Origin: Pseudomonas fluorescens
GTDB taxonomy: Bacteria; Pseudomonadota; Gammaproteobacteria; Pseudomonadales; Pseudomonadaceae
Reading direction: 5' to 3'
DNA length: 64,000 nucleotides
NCBI RefSeq assembly: GCF_000967965.1
Contig: NZ_LACC01000027.1
Span: 1-64,000 of the forward strand
Shown here piece after piece: positions 27,097 to 38,459 of this stretch (the first letter of the stretch is position 1; each line of letters starts with the position of its first letter). The notes under the pieces are model-generated. The model did not search any database. It was given only the letters and a program-made list of their open reading frames with translations, and had not been told where the DNA came from. A program made the position numbers and the translations under genes.

Positions 27097-28431
27097 TTAC
27101 GATTCGGTGCGGCCGCTGATGCGCTGGCCCCAGGCCTTCGCGACAGTGACAAGCTGTTGTTCATCCAGGCGTGTCAGGCGACGGTCGTCGAGCAACTGCT
27201 TGCCGGCAACCCAAAGGTGTTTCACGCAGTCCCGGCCGGTGGCGTATATAAGCTGCGAAACCGGGTCGTAGACCGGCTGCTGGGCCAGGCCGGAGAGATC
27301 GAAAGCCACCATGTCCGCGGCCTTGCCGATTTCCAGCGAGCCGGTTTCGGCCTCGATACCCAGTGCCCGGGCACCGTTGAGGGTGGCCATGCGCAAGGCG
27401 CGATGGGCATCCAGCGCGGTGGCCGAGCCGGCAACAGCCTTGGCCAGCAGAGCCGCGGTGCGGGTTTCGCCGAGCAGGTCCAGGTCATTGTTGCTGGCCG
27501 CGCCATCGGTGCCGACCGCGACATTGACCCCGGCCTCCCACAAACGCTCGACCGGGCAGAACCCGCTGGCCAGCTTCAGGTTCGACTCCGGGCAATGAAT
27601 CACATTGCTGTTGCTTTCTACCAGCAGCGCCAGGTCTTCTTCGCTGATCTGGGTCATGTGAACCGCCTGGAAGCGCGGCCCCAGCAAGCCCAGGCGCGCC
27701 AGCCGGGCCAGCGGTCGTTCACCGCGCTGCTCGACCGATTGCTGCACTTCAAACGCCGTTTCATGCACGTGCATGTGGATCGAGGCGTCCAGTTCCTCGG
27801 CGATCACCCGGATTTTTTCCAGGTTTTCGTCACCTACGGTGTAGGGCGCATGGGGGCCGAAGGTGATTTTGATGCGCTCGTGGTGCTTGAGATCGCCAAA
27901 CAGTTCAACGCCCTGACGAATGGCTTCGTCCGCCGTAGCGGCGCCCGGAATGGGGAAGTCGAGGATCGGAATCGCGATCTGCGCACGAATGCCGCTGTTG
28001 TGCACGCGCTCGCTGGCAACCTTCGGGAAGAAGTACATGTCAGAGAAACAGGTGATGCCGCCTTTGATTTGCTCGGCGATGGCCAGATCCGTGCCGTCGC
28101 GCACGAAGTCCTCGTCGACCCACTTGGCTTCGGCGGGCCAGATGTGGTTTTCCAGCCAGGTCATCAATGGCAGGTCATCGGCCAGGCCACGGAACAGCGT
28201 CATCGCCGCGTGCCCGTGGGCATTGATCAGGCCGGGGCTGAGCAACATGTCGGGCAATTCGCGGGTTTCGGTTGCGTTAAGCTTCAGCGCGGCGGAACGT
28301 GGGCCGATAAACACGATGCGTCCATCACGGATGCCCACGCCATGTTCCTTGAGCACAACACCAGCAGGTTCGACGGGTACCAGCCAGGTCGGCAGCAATA
28401 ACAGGTCGAGCGCAGCGGCAGTGTTCGGCAT
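27097..28431 (-). CDS. TRZ/ATZ family amidohydrolase, probable 5'-methylthioadenosine deaminase
   Basis: A 444-residue metal-dependent amidohydrolase. Metal and catalytic residues: His72 and His74 (NAHGH), HMHVHE further on, and Asp in [10 protein letters not shown]. The P. aeruginosa orthologue at the same position (PA3170) is reported to deaminate 5'-methylthioadenosine to methylthioinosine. That fits the divergently transcribed mtnA next door, which handles the later methylthioribose-1-phosphate step. The ATG at 28431 gives full family length; the open frame extending to 29034 overlaps mtnA and is a shadow. Confidence 0.85.
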   Translation of the reverse strand: MPNTAAALDLLLLPTWLVPVEPAGVVLKEHGVGIRDGRIVFIGPRSAALKLNATETRELPDMLLSPGLINAHGHAAMTLFRGLADDLPLMTWLENHIWPAEAKWVDEDFVRDGTDLAIAEQIKGGITCFSDMYFFPKVASERVHNSGIRAQIAIPILDFPIPGAATADEAIRQGVELFGDLKHHERIKITFGPHAPYTVGDENLEKIRVIAEELDASIHMHVHETAFEVQQSVEQRGERPLARLARLGLLGPRFQAVHMTQISEEDLALLVESNSNVIHCPESNLKLASGFCPVERLWEAGVNVAVGTDGAASNNDLDLLGETRTAALLAKAVAGSATALDAHRALRMATLNGARALGIEAETGSLEIGKAADMVAFDLSGLAQQPVYDPVSQLIYATGRDCVKHLWVAGKQLLDDRRLTRLDEQQLVTVAKAWGQRISGRTES

Positions 28432-28500
28432 CGAGGGTCGGTTCCAGTGCTTTTGTATAGGATGGCGAAGTATACCCGAGCGTCTTCGCGGGGGGATCGC

Positions 28501-28506
28501 TATAAT
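28501..28506 (+). promoter_or_regulatory. Candidate -10 box for mtnA
   Basis: A perfect TATAAT 33 bp upstream of the mtnA ATG in the divergent gap with the MTA deaminase gene. The -35 region at 17 bp spacing is a poor match, so this is only a candidate. Confidence 0.4.
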
Positions 28507-28539
28507 CGGCGGCTTTTGTTCATGAGTGCGGGGTGAGGG

Positions 28540-29616
28540 ATGCGCGATCGACTGTTGGCTGCGGAAAAGGTGAAGGCCATCGATTGGCGTGATGGCGCTC
28601 TCCATCTGCTGGATCAGCGCATTTTGCCGTTCGAGGAAACCTGGATCGCCTACACCAGCGCTGCTGGCGTGGCCGAGGCCATTCGCTCGATGGTGGTGCG
28701 CGGTGCTCCGGCGATTGGTATCAGTGCGGCTTATGGCATCGTACTGGCTGCCCGTGCCCGTATTGCCGAAGGTGGTGACTGGTACGCGGCGCTGGAAGAG
28801 GATTTCATGCTGTTGGCCGATTCTCGTCCTACCGCGGTCAACCTGTTCTGGGCGCTGGGTCGCATGCACGACCGGCTTGATCGCCTGAAAGACAATGCCG
28901 ATCCGCTGGCGGTGCTGGAGGCCGAGGCTATCGCCATTCATGAAAGTGATCGCGAAGCCAACCTGACCATGGCCCAGCTGGGTGTGGACCTGATCCGCAA
29001 GCATCAGGGCAACGCCCAGGCGATCCTGACCCACTGCAACACCGGCGCGCTGGCCACGGGCGGCTTTGGCACGGCGTTGGGGGTGATTCGTGCAGCATTC
29101 ATCGAGGGTATGGTCGAGCAGGTCTATGTCGACGAAACCCGCCCATGGCTACAGGGCTCGCGGCTGACCGCGTGGGAACTGGCCAATGAAGGCATTCCAG
29201 TAACCCTCAATGTCGATTCTGCCGCGGCGCATATCATGAAGACCAAAGGCCCTACCTGGGTCATCGTCGGCGCTGACCGGATTACCGCCAACGGCGACGT
29301 GGCGAACAAGATCGGCACCTACCAACTGGCGGTCAACGCCATGCACCATGGCGTGCGCTTCATGGTGGTGGCGCCGAGTTCGACCATCGACATGAATCTG
29401 GCAAGTGGCGATGAGATCCCGATTGAAGAGCGTGATGGTCGCGAGTTGCTGGAGGTCGGCGGCAAGCGCGTCGGGGCTGATGTTCATGCCTTTAACCCGG
29501 TGTTCGACGTGACGCCGGCGGATCTGATCGATGCGATCGTCACCGAAAAAGGCATTGTAGAACGCCCGGATACGGCGAAAATGGCGCAGTTGATGTGCCG
29601 TAAACGTCTGCATTGA
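28540..29616 (+). CDS. mtnA: S-methyl-5-thioribose-1-phosphate isomerase
   Basis: A 358-residue eIF2B-like isomerase that converts methylthioribose-1-P to methylthioribulose-1-P in methionine salvage. Family motifs are complete: '[16 protein letters not shown]', the catalytic Cys in '[18 protein letters not shown]', and the Asp in '[19 protein letters not shown]'. Divergent from the MTA deaminase gene, giving a compact salvage divergon. Confidence 0.93.
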   Translation: MRDRLLAAEKVKAIDWRDGALHLLDQRILPFEETWIAYTSAAGVAEAIRSMVVRGAPAIGISAAYGIVLAARARIAEGGDWYAALEEDFMLLADSRPTAVNLFWALGRMHDRLDRLKDNADPLAVLEAEAIAIHESDREANLTMAQLGVDLIRKHQGNAQAILTHCNTGALATGGFGTALGVIRAAFIEGMVEQVYVDETRPWLQGSRLTAWELANEGIPVTLNVDSAAAHIMKTKGPTWVIVGADRITANGDVANKIGTYQLAVNAMHHGVRFMVVAPSSTIDMNLASGDEIPIEERDGRELLEVGGKRVGADVHAFNPVFDVTPADLIDAIVTEKGIVERPDTAKMAQLMCRKRLH

Positions 29617-30032
29617 TAATCTTTGGTGTCTGGTAAGCCGCCATCGCGAGCAAGCTCGCTCCCACAGGTTTTGTGACCGCCGCAGGACACTGTGGGAGCG
29701 GGCTTGCCCGCGAAGAGGCCCTTAAAGCCAACAAATCAGCCCGAATCAGCCACAAATTCTCCATTCAACACAGCTCTAAGCCTCTCTCGTCCCCTTCAAG
29801 CCTGTCACCGGTCAACTAACTACTCTCCATGCGCATCTGGGGGATAGGTGCGTGGCGGCTCTTGTGATAACATCCGGCGGTTTCCAGGGTTGCCCCAAGT
29901 GGCGACCCGTACTGCACAGATCCATGGCATAACTCGTTGATTTGTTGTAAGCCAATGCATGGCACTGAGCCTGCAGCGGCGAGCTTCGTTGGTCCTGACG
30001 AAGTTTCACCAGAAAAAGGAATCAGGCTTCTC
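29617..30032. other. mtnA-gyrA intergenic region
   Basis: About 416 bp containing one REPIN (29641-29716) and then roughly 300 bp of gyrA upstream sequence. No strong sigma-70 consensus was recognised. The open frame from 29937 to the gyrA start is not GyrA-like, so it is leader. Confidence 0.45.
29641..29716. repeat. REPIN
   Basis: Inverted REP arms 'ccatcgcgagcaagctcgct' (29641-29660) and 'gtgggagcgggcttgcccgc' (about 29692-29711) close together, just after mtnA. Confidence 0.85.
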
Positions 30033-32687
30033 ATGGGCGAACTGGCCAAAGAAATCCTCCCGGTCAATATCGAAGACGAGCTGAAGCAGTCCTACCTCGA
30101 CTACGCGATGAGCGTAATTGTCGGGCGGGCACTGCCGGATGCGCGCGATGGCTTGAAGCCCGTGCACCGGCGCGTGCTGTTCGCGATGAGCGAGCTGGGC
30201 AACGACTTCAACAAGCCGTACAAGAAATCTGCCCGTGTTGTCGGTGACGTGATCGGTAAGTATCACCCGCACGGTGATACCGCGGTGTACGACACCATCG
30301 TTCGGATGGCGCAGCCATTCTCCCTGCGCTACCTGCTGGTAGACGGCCAGGGCAACTTCGGTTCGGTGGACGGCGACAACGCTGCGGCCATGCGATACAC
30401 CGAAGTGCGCATGACCAAGCTGGCGCACGAGCTGTTGGCTGACCTGCATAAAGAAACCGTGGACTGGGTGCCGAACTACGACGGCACCGAAATGATCCCG
30501 GCGGTCATGCCGACCCGTATTCCCAACCTGCTGGTCAACGGCTCCAGCGGTATCGCCGTGGGCATGGCGACCAACATTCCGCCGCACAACCTCGGTGAAG
30601 TCATCGACGGTTGCCTGGCGCTCATCGACAATCCAGAGCTGACTGTCGACGAGCTGATGCAATACATCCCCGGTCCGGACTTCCCGACCGCCGCGATCAT
30701 CAACGGTCGCGCCGGCATCATCGAAGCCTACCGCACCGGTCGCGGTCGCATTTACATGCGCGCCCGCTCGATGATCGAAGACATCGACAAGGTCGGTGGC
30801 CGCCAGCAGATCGTCATCACCGAACTCCCTTACCAGTTGAACAAGGCGCGTCTGATCGAGAAGATCGCCGAACTGGTAAAAGAGAAGAAGCTCGAAGGCA
30901 TCACCGAACTGCGCGACGAGTCCGACAAGGACGGTATGCGCGTCGTGATCGAATTGCGTCGCGGCGAAGTGCCTGAGGTCATCCTCAACAACCTCTACGC
31001 CCAGACCCAGCTGCAAGCGGTGTTCGGTATCAATATCGTTGCGCTGATCGACGGCCGTCCACGGATCCTGAACCTCAAGGACCTGCTGGAAGCCTTCGTT
31101 CGTCACCGTCGCGAAGTCGTTACCCGCCGTACCGTGTTCGAGCTGCGTAAAGCCCGCGAACGTGGTCACATTCTGGAAGGTCAAGCGGTTGCCCTGTCGA
31201 ACATCGACCCGGTCATCGCCCTTATCAAGGCCTCGCCAACGCCGTCGGAAGCCAAGGAAGCGCTGATCAGTACTGCCTGGGAATCCTCTGCCGTGGTGGC
31301 CATGGTCGAACGTGCCGGTGCCGACTCTTGCCGTCCAGAAACCCTGGACCCGCAATACGGCCTACGCGACGGCAAATACTTCCTGTCGCCAGAACAGGCG
31401 CAAGCCATTCTGGAACTGCGTCTGCACCGTCTGACCGGTCTGGAACACGAAAAACTGCTGGCCGAGTATCAAGAGATCCTCAACCAGATCGGCGAACTGA
31501 TCCGCATCCTCAGCAGCGCCACGCGTCTGATGGAAGTGATCCGCGAAGAGCTGGAAGTGATCCGCGCCGAGTACGGCGATGTGCGTCGCACCGAGATCCT
31601 CGATGCCCGTCTCGACTTGACCCTGGGTGACATGATCCCGGAAGAAGAGCGCGTCGTGACCATCTCCCACGGTGGCTACGCCAAGACCCAGCCATTGGCT
31701 GCGTATCAGGCTCAGCGTCGTGGCGGTAAAGGCAAGTCGGCGACCGGCGTCAAGGATGAGGACTACATTGCTCACCTGCTGGTTGCCAACAGCCACACCA
31801 CGCTGCTGCTGTTCTCCAGCAAGGGCAAAGTGTACTGGCTGAAAACCTACGAAATTCCGGAAGCGTCCCGCGCTGCCCGTGGTCGTCCGCTGGTCAACCT
31901 GCTGCCGCTGGACAGTGATGAATACATCACCACCATGCTGCCGGTCGAGGAATACACCGAAGGTCACTTCATCTTCATGGCGACTGCTAAAGGCACCGTG
32001 AAGAAGACCCCGCTGGAATCCTTCAGTCGTCAACGCAGCGTCGGTCTGATCGCGCTGGAGCTGGACGAAGGTGACGTACTGATCTCTGCCGCCATTACCG
32101 ATGGCGAGCGCGAAGTCATGCTGTTCTCCGACGGCGGCAAGGTTACCCGTTTCAAGGAAACCGACGTTCGCGCCATGGGCCGTACCGCTCGCGGTGTCCG
32201 CGGCATGCGTCTGCCGGAAGGTCAGAAGCTGATTTCCATGCTGATCCCGGAAGAAGGCAGCCAGATCCTCACCGCTTCGGCGCGTGGCTACGGCAAGCGC
32301 ACGGCGATCACCGAGTTCCCTGAGTACAAGCGTGGCGGCCAGGGCGTTATCGCCATGGTCAGCAACGAGCGTAACGGCCGTCTGGTCGGTGCAGTCCAGG
32401 TACTCGATGGCGAGGAAATCATGCTGATTTCCGACCAGGGCACCCTGGTGCGTACCCGTGTCGACGAAGTGTCCAGCCTGGGTCGTAACACTCAGGGCGT
32501 GACCCTGATCAAGCTGGCCAACGACGAAACACTGGTCGGGCTGGAGCGGGTTCAGGAGCCGTCGGAAGTCGAGGGTGAAGAGCTGGAAGGTGAAGAGGGT
32601 GAAGGGTTTGTCGGGGAAGTCGTGATCGACGACGTTGCCGAAGACCAACAACTCGACGCCGCCGCTGACGAAGAACCACAGGAATAA
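30033..32687 (+). CDS. gyrA: DNA gyrase subunit A
   Basis: An 884-residue GyrA. The catalytic Tyr122 is present in 'AAMRYTEVR'. The quinolone-resistance region reads GDTAVYD with Thr83 and Asp87, the wild-type residues of Pseudomonas, so no common resistance mutation is seen. The C-terminal beta-pinwheel begins near residue 530 with the GyrA box QRRGGKG, and the acidic tail (Glu/Asp-rich, last 40 residues) is typical. The start was set at the ATG at 30033 by homology; a weak AGGA is present upstream. Confidence 0.97.
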   Translation: MGELAKEILPVNIEDELKQSYLDYAMSVIVGRALPDARDGLKPVHRRVLFAMSELGNDFNKPYKKSARVVGDVIGKYHPHGDTAVYDTIVRMAQPFSLRYLLVDGQGNFGSVDGDNAAAMRYTEVRMTKLAHELLADLHKETVDWVPNYDGTEMIPAVMPTRIPNLLVNGSSGIAVGMATNIPPHNLGEVIDGCLALIDNPELTVDELMQYIPGPDFPTAAIINGRAGIIEAYRTGRGRIYMRARSMIEDIDKVGGRQQIVITELPYQLNKARLIEKIAELVKEKKLEGITELRDESDKDGMRVVIELRRGEVPEVILNNLYAQTQLQAVFGINIVALIDGRPRILNLKDLLEAFVRHRREVVTRRTVFELRKARERGHILEGQAVALSNIDPVIALIKASPTPSEAKEALISTAWESSAVVAMVERAGADSCRPETLDPQYGLRDGKYFLSPEQAQAILELRLHRLTGLEHEKLLAEYQEILNQIGELIRILSSATRLMEVIREELEVIRAEYGDVRRTEILDARLDLTLGDMIPEEERVVTISHGGYAKTQPLAAYQAQRRGGKGKSATGVKDEDYIAHLLVANSHTTLLLFSSKGKVYWLKTYEIPEASRAARGRPLVNLLPLDSDEYITTMLPVEEYTEGHFIFMATAKGTVKKTPLESFSRQRSVGLIALELDEGDVLISAAITDGEREVMLFSDGGKVTRFKETDVRAMGRTARGVRGMRLPEGQKLISMLIPEEGSQILTASARGYGKRTAITEFPEYKRGGQGVIAMVSNERNGRLVGAVQVLDGEEIMLISDQGTLVRTRVDEVSSLGRNTQGVTLIKLANDETLVGLERVQEPSEVEGEELEGEEGEGFVGEVVIDDVAEDQQLDAAADEEPQE

Positions 32688-32698
32688 GCGGGTAAGCA

Positions 32699-32733
32699 GG
32701 GGGCGGATGAAAATTCGCCCCCTTGTTGTTTGT
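32699..32733 (+). terminator. Rho-independent terminator after gyrA
   Basis: GGGGGCG (32699-32705) pairs with CGCCCCC (32716-32722), followed by a T-rich tail 'ttgttgtttg'. It begins 11 bp past the gyrA stop. Confidence 0.8.
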
Positions 32734-32757
32734 CCCTTTGAATAATTATGTCCCTTC

Positions 32758-32860
32758 TGTAGGAGCGAGCTCGCTCGCGATGGACGTTAACGATAACGCG
32801 GGAAGCCTGGCATCCCGCGGCGTCCTCAGGTTTTTCGCGAGCAAGCTCGCTCCTACAGGG
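32758..32860. repeat. REPIN upstream of serC
   Basis: Inverted REP arms 'tgtaggagcgagctcgctcg' (32758-32777) and 'cgcgagcaagctcgctccta' (about 32837-32856). The 'taggag' variant is shared with the REPIN at 3747; the inner part contains another inverted repeat 'gcgggaagcctggcatcccgc'. Confidence 0.85.
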
Positions 32861-32917
32861 TGTCGATTGATGTTGCGATTTATTGCGTGATACCACCAAA
32901 TCAGAGCGAGATTGGAT

Positions 32918-34003
32918 GTGAGCAAGAGAGCCTATAACTTCTGTGCCGGTCCTGCGGCGCTTCCCGAAGCTGTCCTGCAGCGCGCCCAGGGTGAACTCCT
33001 CGACTGGCACGGCAAGGGTCTGTCGGTCATGGAAATGAGCCATCGCAGTGATGAGTTCGTGTCCATCGCCACCAAGGCCGAGCAGGATCTGCGTGATCTG
33101 CTGAATATCCCCTCGAACTATAAAGTGCTGTTTCTGCAAGGTGGCGCCAGCCAGCAATTCGCTCAGATTCCTCTGAACCTGTTGCCGGAAAACGGCTCGG
33201 CCGACTATATCGATACCGGTATCTGGTCGCAGAAAGCCATCGAAGAAGCTTCGCGCTACGGCCATGTCAATGTTGCCGGCACCGCCAAGCCTTACGACTA
33301 TTTCGCCATTCCCGGCCAGAACGAATGGAAGTTGTCGAAAGACGCGGCCTACGTTCACTACGCGCCGAACGAAACCATCGGCGGCCTGGAATTCCAATGG
33401 ATTCCCGAGACCGGTGATATCCCGCTGGTCGCCGACATGTCCTCGGACATCCTGTCGCGCCCGGTGGATGTTTCGCGCTTCGGCATGATCTACGCCGGCG
33501 CCCAGAAAAACATCGGCCCGAGTGGTATCGTGGTCAACATCGTTCGCGAAGACCTGCTGGGTCATGCGCGCTCCATTTGCCCGACCATGCTCAACTACAA
33601 GGTCGCGGCCGATAACGGTTCGATGTACAACACCCCGCCGACCCTGGCCTGGTACTTGTCCGGCCTGGTATTCGAGTGGCTCAAAGAGCAGGGCGGCGTC
33701 GAGGCCATCGGCAAGCTCAACGAAGTCAAGCAGCGCACGCTGTATGGCTTCATCGATGCCAGCGGCCTGTACAGCAACCCGATCAACAAGTCGGACCGCT
33801 CGTGGATGAACGTGCCGTTCCGCCTGGCTGATGATCGTCTGGACAAGCCGTTCCTGGCCGGTGCCGACGAGCGTGGCCTGTTGAACCTCAAGGGGCACCG
33901 TTCCGTGGGTGGCATGCGCGCCTCCATCTATAACGCCGTCGACATCAACGCCGTCAATGCGCTGGTTTCGTACATGGCAGAGTTCGAGAAGGAACACGGC
34001 TAA
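32918..34003 (+). CDS. serC: Phosphoserine aminotransferase
   Basis: A 361-residue class V aminotransferase that makes 3-phosphoserine (serine pathway) and serves pyridoxal-phosphate synthesis. The PLP lysine is Lys197 (AGAQKNIGPSG). The start was set at the GTG at 32918, giving the usual N-terminus (M)SKRAYNFCAGPAALP; a TTG two codons earlier is possible. The stop overlaps the pheA ATG by one base (TAATG), so pheA is translationally coupled. Confidence 0.94.
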   Translation: MSKRAYNFCAGPAALPEAVLQRAQGELLDWHGKGLSVMEMSHRSDEFVSIATKAEQDLRDLLNIPSNYKVLFLQGGASQQFAQIPLNLLPENGSADYIDTGIWSQKAIEEASRYGHVNVAGTAKPYDYFAIPGQNEWKLSKDAAYVHYAPNETIGGLEFQWIPETGDIPLVADMSSDILSRPVDVSRFGMIYAGAQKNIGPSGIVVNIVREDLLGHARSICPTMLNYKVAADNGSMYNTPPTLAWYLSGLVFEWLKEQGGVEAIGKLNEVKQRTLYGFIDASGLYSNPINKSDRSWMNVPFRLADDRLDKPFLAGADERGLLNLKGHRSVGGMRASIYNAVDINAVNALVSYMAEFEKEHG

Positions 34004-35097
34004 TGTCTGAGCAAGAACTCAAGGCACTGCGCCTGCGCATTGATGCCCTGGACGAAAAGGTCCTGGAACTGATCAGTGAGCGTGCGCGCTGCGCCCAGGA
34101 AGTCGCGCGAGTAAAGATGGCCTCGCTGGCCGAAGGCGAAGTGCCGGTGTTCTATCGTCCTGAGCGCGAAGCTCAGGTGCTCAAGCGTGTCATGGAGCGC
34201 AACCAGGGGCCGCTGGGCAACGAAGAGATGGCGCGGTTGTTCCGCGAAATCATGTCGTCGTGCCTGGCGCTCGAGCAGCCGCTGAAAGTGGCTTACCTCG
34301 GCCCTGAAGGTACGTTCACCCAGGCGGCGGCCATGAAGCACTTCGGCCACGCGGTGATCAGCAAGCCGATGGCGGCGATCGACGAAGTGTTCCGTGAAGT
34401 GGCGGCGGGGGCGGTGAATTTTGGCGTGGTGCCGGTGGAGAACTCTACCGAAGGCGCGGTCAACCACACCCTCGACAGCTTCCTTGAACACGACATGGTG
34501 ATCTGCGGCGAAGTCGAGCTGCGTATCCACCATCACCTGTTGGTCGGTGAAAACACCAAGACCGACAGCATCAGCCGCATCTACTCCCACGCCCAGTCCC
34601 TGGCCCAGTGCCGCAAGTGGCTGGACGCCCATTACCCGAATGTCGAGCGCGTGGCGGTGTCCAGCAACGCCGAAGCGGCCAAGCGGGTCAAGGGTGAGTG
34701 GAACTCGGCGGCGATTGCCGGCGACATGGCGGCCGGCCTGTACGGCTTGACACGTCTGGCCGAAAAAATCGAGGACCGCCCGGATAACTCCACGCGTTTC
34801 CTCATGATCGGCAACCAGGAAGTGCCGCCGACCGGCGACGACAAGACCTCGATCATCGTTTCGATGAGCAACAAGCCGGGTGCGCTTCACGAGTTGCTGG
34901 TGCCGTTCCACGACAATGGCATCGACCTGACGCGAATCGAGACTCGTCCGTCGCGCAGCGGTAAATGGACCTACGTGTTCTTCATCGACTTCGTCGGCCA
35001 CCACCGCGACCCGCTGGTCAAGGGTGTGCTGGAAAAGATCAGTCAGGAAGCAGTGGCACTCAAGGTGCTGGGTTCCTACCCGAAAGCAGTTCTCTAA
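34003..35097 (+). CDS. pheA: Bifunctional chorismate mutase/prephenate dehydratase
   Basis: A 364-residue P-protein for phenylalanine synthesis. Chorismate mutase occupies about residues 1-90, prephenate dehydratase about 95-275 (entry 'VAYLGPEGTFTQAA', 'VPVENSTEGAV' motif), and the ACT regulatory domain about 285-360 ('SNKPGALHELLVPF' and 'RIETRPSR', the Phe-binding ESRP-like site). Coupled to serC by a 1-bp overlap and 13 bp ahead of hisC. Confidence 0.95.
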   Translation: MSEQELKALRLRIDALDEKVLELISERARCAQEVARVKMASLAEGEVPVFYRPEREAQVLKRVMERNQGPLGNEEMARLFREIMSSCLALEQPLKVAYLGPEGTFTQAAAMKHFGHAVISKPMAAIDEVFREVAAGAVNFGVVPVENSTEGAVNHTLDSFLEHDMVICGEVELRIHHHLLVGENTKTDSISRIYSHAQSLAQCRKWLDAHYPNVERVAVSSNAEAAKRVKGEWNSAAIAGDMAAGLYGLTRLAEKIEDRPDNSTRFLMIGNQEVPPTGDDKTSIIVSMSNKPGALHELLVPFHDNGIDLTRIETRPSRSGKWTYVFFIDFVGHHRDPLVKGVLEKISQEAVALKVLGSYPKAVL

Positions 35098-35110
35098 GGG
35101 GCGGTAGCAA

Positions 35111-36223
35111 ATGAGTGGCAATTTCCTCGCTCTGGCACAGCCGGGCGTGCAACAACTTTCGCCTTACGTTCCGGGCAAGCCCGTGGACGAACTGGCACGT
35201 GAGCTGGACCTCGATCCAGCCAGCATCATCAAGTTGGCGAGCAACGAAAACCCGCTGGGCGCCGGCCCCAAGGCGCTGGCGGCGATCCGCGATGCGCTGG
35301 CCGAGCTGACCCGTTATCCGGACGGCAACGGTTTTGCCCTCAAGAGCCTGTTGGCCGAGCAGTGCCGCGTCGAACTCAACCAGGTTACGCTGGGCAACGG
35401 TTCCAACGATATCCTGGAGCTGGTTGCGCGTGCCTACCTGGCGCCGGGCCTGAATGCCGTGTTCAGCGAGCATGCGTTCGCGGTCTACCCGATTGCCACC
35501 CAGGCTGTCGGCGCGCTGGCCAAGGTGGTTCCGGCCAAGGATTGGGGGCATGACCTGCCTGCCATGCTGGCGGCGATCGATGCCAACACCCGCGTGGTGT
35601 TCATCGCCAACCCGAACAACCCGACCGGGACCTGGTTCGACGCCGAGGCGCTGGATGAATTCCTGCAGGATGTGCCGGAGCATGTGCTGGTCGTACTGGA
35701 CGAGGCTTACATCGAATACGCCGAAGGCAGCGATCTGCCGGATGGCCTGGACTTCCTGGCGGCTTATCCGAACCTGCTGGTTTCCCGCACCTTCTCCAAG
35801 GCCTATGGCCTGGCGGCGCTGCGCGTGGGTTATGGCTTGTCCACGGCGGTGGTCGCAGACGTGCTGAACCGTGTACGCCAGCCGTTCAACGTCAACAGCC
35901 TGGCCTTGGCTGCGGCCTGTGCGGCGTTGAAGGACGAAGAGTATCTGGCGCAAAGCCGTCAGTTGAACGAGTCCGGCATGCAGCAACTGGAAACCGGTTT
36001 CCGTGAGCTGGGGCTGAGCTGGATCCCGTCCAAGGGCAATTTCATTTGCGTCGATCTCGGTCAAGTCGCGGCCCCGGTGTTCCAGGGCTTGCTTCGTGAA
36101 GGCGTGATCGTGCGTCCGGTGGCCAACTACGGTATGCCGAACCACCTGCGCATCACCATTGGCCTGCCGGCAGAGAACAGCCGCTTCCTGGAAGCGCTGA
36201 CCAAGGTTCTGGCTCGTGGTTGA
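35111..36223 (+). CDS. hisC: Histidinol-phosphate aminotransferase
   Basis: A 370-residue class II PLP aminotransferase. The PLP lysine is Lys230 in 'SRTFSKAYGLAALRVGYG'; 'NPNNPTGT' is the cofactor-binding motif. Its place between pheA and tyrA suggests it mainly transaminates aromatic 2-keto acids in addition to histidinol phosphate (inference from context; the HisC2-type copy is at this place in Pseudomonas). AAGGGGCGG precedes the ATG. Confidence 0.92.
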   Translation: MSGNFLALAQPGVQQLSPYVPGKPVDELARELDLDPASIIKLASNENPLGAGPKALAAIRDALAELTRYPDGNGFALKSLLAEQCRVELNQVTLGNGSNDILELVARAYLAPGLNAVFSEHAFAVYPIATQAVGALAKVVPAKDWGHDLPAMLAAIDANTRVVFIANPNNPTGTWFDAEALDEFLQDVPEHVLVVLDEAYIEYAEGSDLPDGLDFLAAYPNLLVSRTFSKAYGLAALRVGYGLSTAVVADVLNRVRQPFNVNSLALAAACAALKDEEYLAQSRQLNESGMQQLETGFRELGLSWIPSKGNFICVDLGQVAAPVFQGLLREGVIVRPVANYGMPNHLRITIGLPAENSRFLEALTKVLARG

Positions 36224-38459
36224 TGTCACTGCGCTGCAATCTGCTGAGCCTATGATCGGTCGCCTGGTGGTGGTCGGTCTCGGTTTGATCGGCGGTTCGT
36301 TTGCCAAGGGTTTGCGTGAAAGCGGTCTGTGCCGCGAAGTGGTCGGAGTCGATCTCGATCCACAATCGTGCAAACTCGCGGTTGAGTTGGGTGTGGTGGA
36401 TCGCTGCGAGGAGGACCTGGGCGTTGCTTGTCAGGGCGCCGACGTCATCCAGCTGGCGGTGCCGATCCTGGCCATGGAAAAAGTGCTCGCGCGTCTGGCG
36501 GGCATGGATCTGGGGCAGGCGATCCTGACCGATGTCGGCAGTGCCAAGGGCAATGTGGTGCGTGCGGCCACCGAAGCATTTGGCAAGATGCCGTCATGCT
36601 TCGTGCCGGGGCACCCGATTGCCGGTTCAGAGCAGAGCGGGGTGGAAGCCTCCAATGCCGAGCTGTTCCGTCGCCACAAAGTGATCCTGACGCCGCTGGA
36701 TCAGACCGATCCGGCAGCCTTGGCGGTAGTCGACCGCTTGTGGCGCGAGTTGGGTGCCGATGTCGAGCACATGCAGGTCGAGCGTCACGACGAAGTGCTG
36801 GCCGCGACCAGCCATCTGCCGCACTTGCTGGCGTTCGGCCTGGTCGATTCGTTGGCCAAGCGCAATGAAAATCTTGAGATCTTCCGTTACGCTGCGGGCG
36901 GTTTCCGCGATTTCACAAGAATCGCCGGAAGCGACCCGGTCATGTGGCACGACATCTTCCTCGCCAACCGCGAAGCTGTCCTGCGCACACTCGATACATT
37001 TCGCAGCGATCTCGACGCATTGCGCGACGCGGTCGATGCAGGGGATGGGCACCAATTGTTGGGCGTTTTCACTCGCGCCCGGGTTGCCCGCGAGCATTTC
37101 AGTAAAATCCTGGCCCGCAGGGCCTATGTGGACGCTATGAATTCCAACGATCTGATTTTCCTGGCTCAACCTGGTGGCCGCCTGTCCGGTCGGATTCGCG
37201 TACCGGGTGACAAATCGATTTCCCACCGTTCGATCATGCTTGGCTCCCTGGCCGAAGGTGTCACCGAAGTCGAAGGTTTCCTGGAGGGCGAAGATGCCCT
37301 GGCGACCTTGCAGGCGTTCCGTGACATGGGCGTGGTCATCGAAGGTCCGCACCACGGTCGCGTGACCATTCACGGCGTCGGCCTGCATGGCCTGAAGCCG
37401 GCACCGGGCCCGATCTACCTGGGCAACTCCGGTACTTCGATGCGTCTGCTGTCCGGCCTGCTGGCTGCGCAGAACTTCGACAGCACCCTGACCGGCGACG
37501 CTTCGCTGTCCAAACGCCCGATGAATCGCGTGGCCAACCCGCTGCGTGAAATGGGCGCGGTAATCGAAACCGCCGCTGAAGGTCGCCCTCCGATGACCAT
37601 TCGTGGTGGCAACAAGCTCAAGGGCCTGACCTACACCATGCCGATGGCCAGTGCCCAGGTTAAGTCCTGCCTGCTGCTTGCCGGCCTCTATGCCGAAGGC
37701 AGGACCACGGTTACCGAGCCTGCTCCGACCCGCGACCATACCGAGCGCATGCTCCGTGGCTTCGGCTACCCGGTAACGGTCAATGGTGCGACCGCATCGG
37801 TCGAGTCCGGCAATAAACTGACCGCGACCCACATCGAGGTACCGGGCGATATTTCGTCTTCGGCGTTCTTTCTGGTGGCGGCATCGATCGCCGAAGGTTC
37901 GGAGCTGGTGCTGGAGCACGTCGGCATCAACCCGACCCGTACCGGTGTGATCGACATCCTGCGCCTGATGGGCGCCGACATCACTCTGGAAAACCAGCGT
38001 GAAGTGGGTGGCGAACCGGTGGCTGACTTGCGCGTACGTGCAGCTAAACTCAAAGGTATCGAGATTCCCGAGGCGCTGGTCCCGCTGGCGATCGACGAGT
38101 TCCCGGTGTTGTTCGTCGCCGCGGCCTGTGCCGAAGGGCGCACCGTGTTGCGTGGCGCCGAAGAGCTGCGGGTCAAGGAGTCGGATCGCATCCAGGTCAT
38201 GGCGGATGGTTTGCTGGCGCTGGGCGTCAAGTGCGAGCCAACCCCGGATGGCATCATCATCGACGGCGGCCAGATCGGCGGCGGTGAAGTGCACGGTCAT
38301 GGTGATCACCGTATTGCCATGGCGTTCAGCGTTGCTTCGCTGCGCGCCAGTGCGCCGATCCGCATTCATGATTGCGCCAACGTCGCGACGTCGTTCCCGA
38401 ATTTCCTGGCGCTGTGCGCACAGGTCGGTATTCGCGTGGCACAAGAGGCACAGTCGTGA
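36216..38459 (+). CDS. tyrA-aroA: Fused prephenate dehydrogenase / EPSP synthase
   Basis: A 747-residue fusion. Residues about 1-300 are prephenate/arogenate dehydrogenase (Rossmann motif GLGLIGGS near 21, '[11 protein letters not shown]' loop). From about residue 308 ([12 protein letters not shown]) it is 3-phosphoshikimate 1-carboxyvinyltransferase with '[12 protein letters not shown]', '[10 protein letters not shown]' and the late 'KESDRI' motif. It joins tyrosine synthesis to the common shikimate pathway in one polypeptide, as is usual in Pseudomonas. The GTG at 36216 overlaps hisC by 8 bp; the ATG at 36252 (MIGRLVVVG) is an alternative start. The last 4 bases overlap the cmk start. Confidence 0.93.
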   Translation: MVDVTALQSAEPMIGRLVVVGLGLIGGSFAKGLRESGLCREVVGVDLDPQSCKLAVELGVVDRCEEDLGVACQGADVIQLAVPILAMEKVLARLAGMDLGQAILTDVGSAKGNVVRAATEAFGKMPSCFVPGHPIAGSEQSGVEASNAELFRRHKVILTPLDQTDPAALAVVDRLWRELGADVEHMQVERHDEVLAATSHLPHLLAFGLVDSLAKRNENLEIFRYAAGGFRDFTRIAGSDPVMWHDIFLANREAVLRTLDTFRSDLDALRDAVDAGDGHQLLGVFTRARVAREHFSKILARRAYVDAMNSNDLIFLAQPGGRLSGRIRVPGDKSISHRSIMLGSLAEGVTEVEGFLEGEDALATLQAFRDMGVVIEGPHHGRVTIHGVGLHGLKPAPGPIYLGNSGTSMRLLSGLLAAQNFDSTLTGDASLSKRPMNRVANPLREMGAVIETAAEGRPPMTIRGGNKLKGLTYTMPMASAQVKSCLLLAGLYAEGRTTVTEPAPTRDHTERMLRGFGYPVTVNGATASVESGNKLTATHIEVPGDISSSAFFLVAASIAEGSELVLEHVGINPTRTGVIDILRLMGADITLENQREVGGEPVADLRVRAAKLKGIEIPEALVPLAIDEFPVLFVAAACAEGRTVLRGAEELRVKESDRIQVMADGLLALGVKCEPTPDGIIIDGGQIGGGEVHGHGDHRIAMAFSVASLRASAPIRIHDCANVATSFPNFLALCAQVGIRVAQEAQS

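Noticed and set aside
28432-29034. 201-codon N-terminal extension of the MTA deaminase
   Set aside because: It overlaps mtnA on the opposite strand and the family starts shortly before the first beta-strand, which fits the ATG at 28431.
29937-30032. N-terminal extension of gyrA by 32 codons
   Set aside because: GyrA proteins begin at [14 protein letters not shown]; the upstream frame has no GyrA similarity and is the mRNA leader.
30249-30300. Quinolone-resistance mutation in gyrA
   Set aside because: Codons 83 and 87 encode Thr and Asp, the wild-type residues in Pseudomonas.
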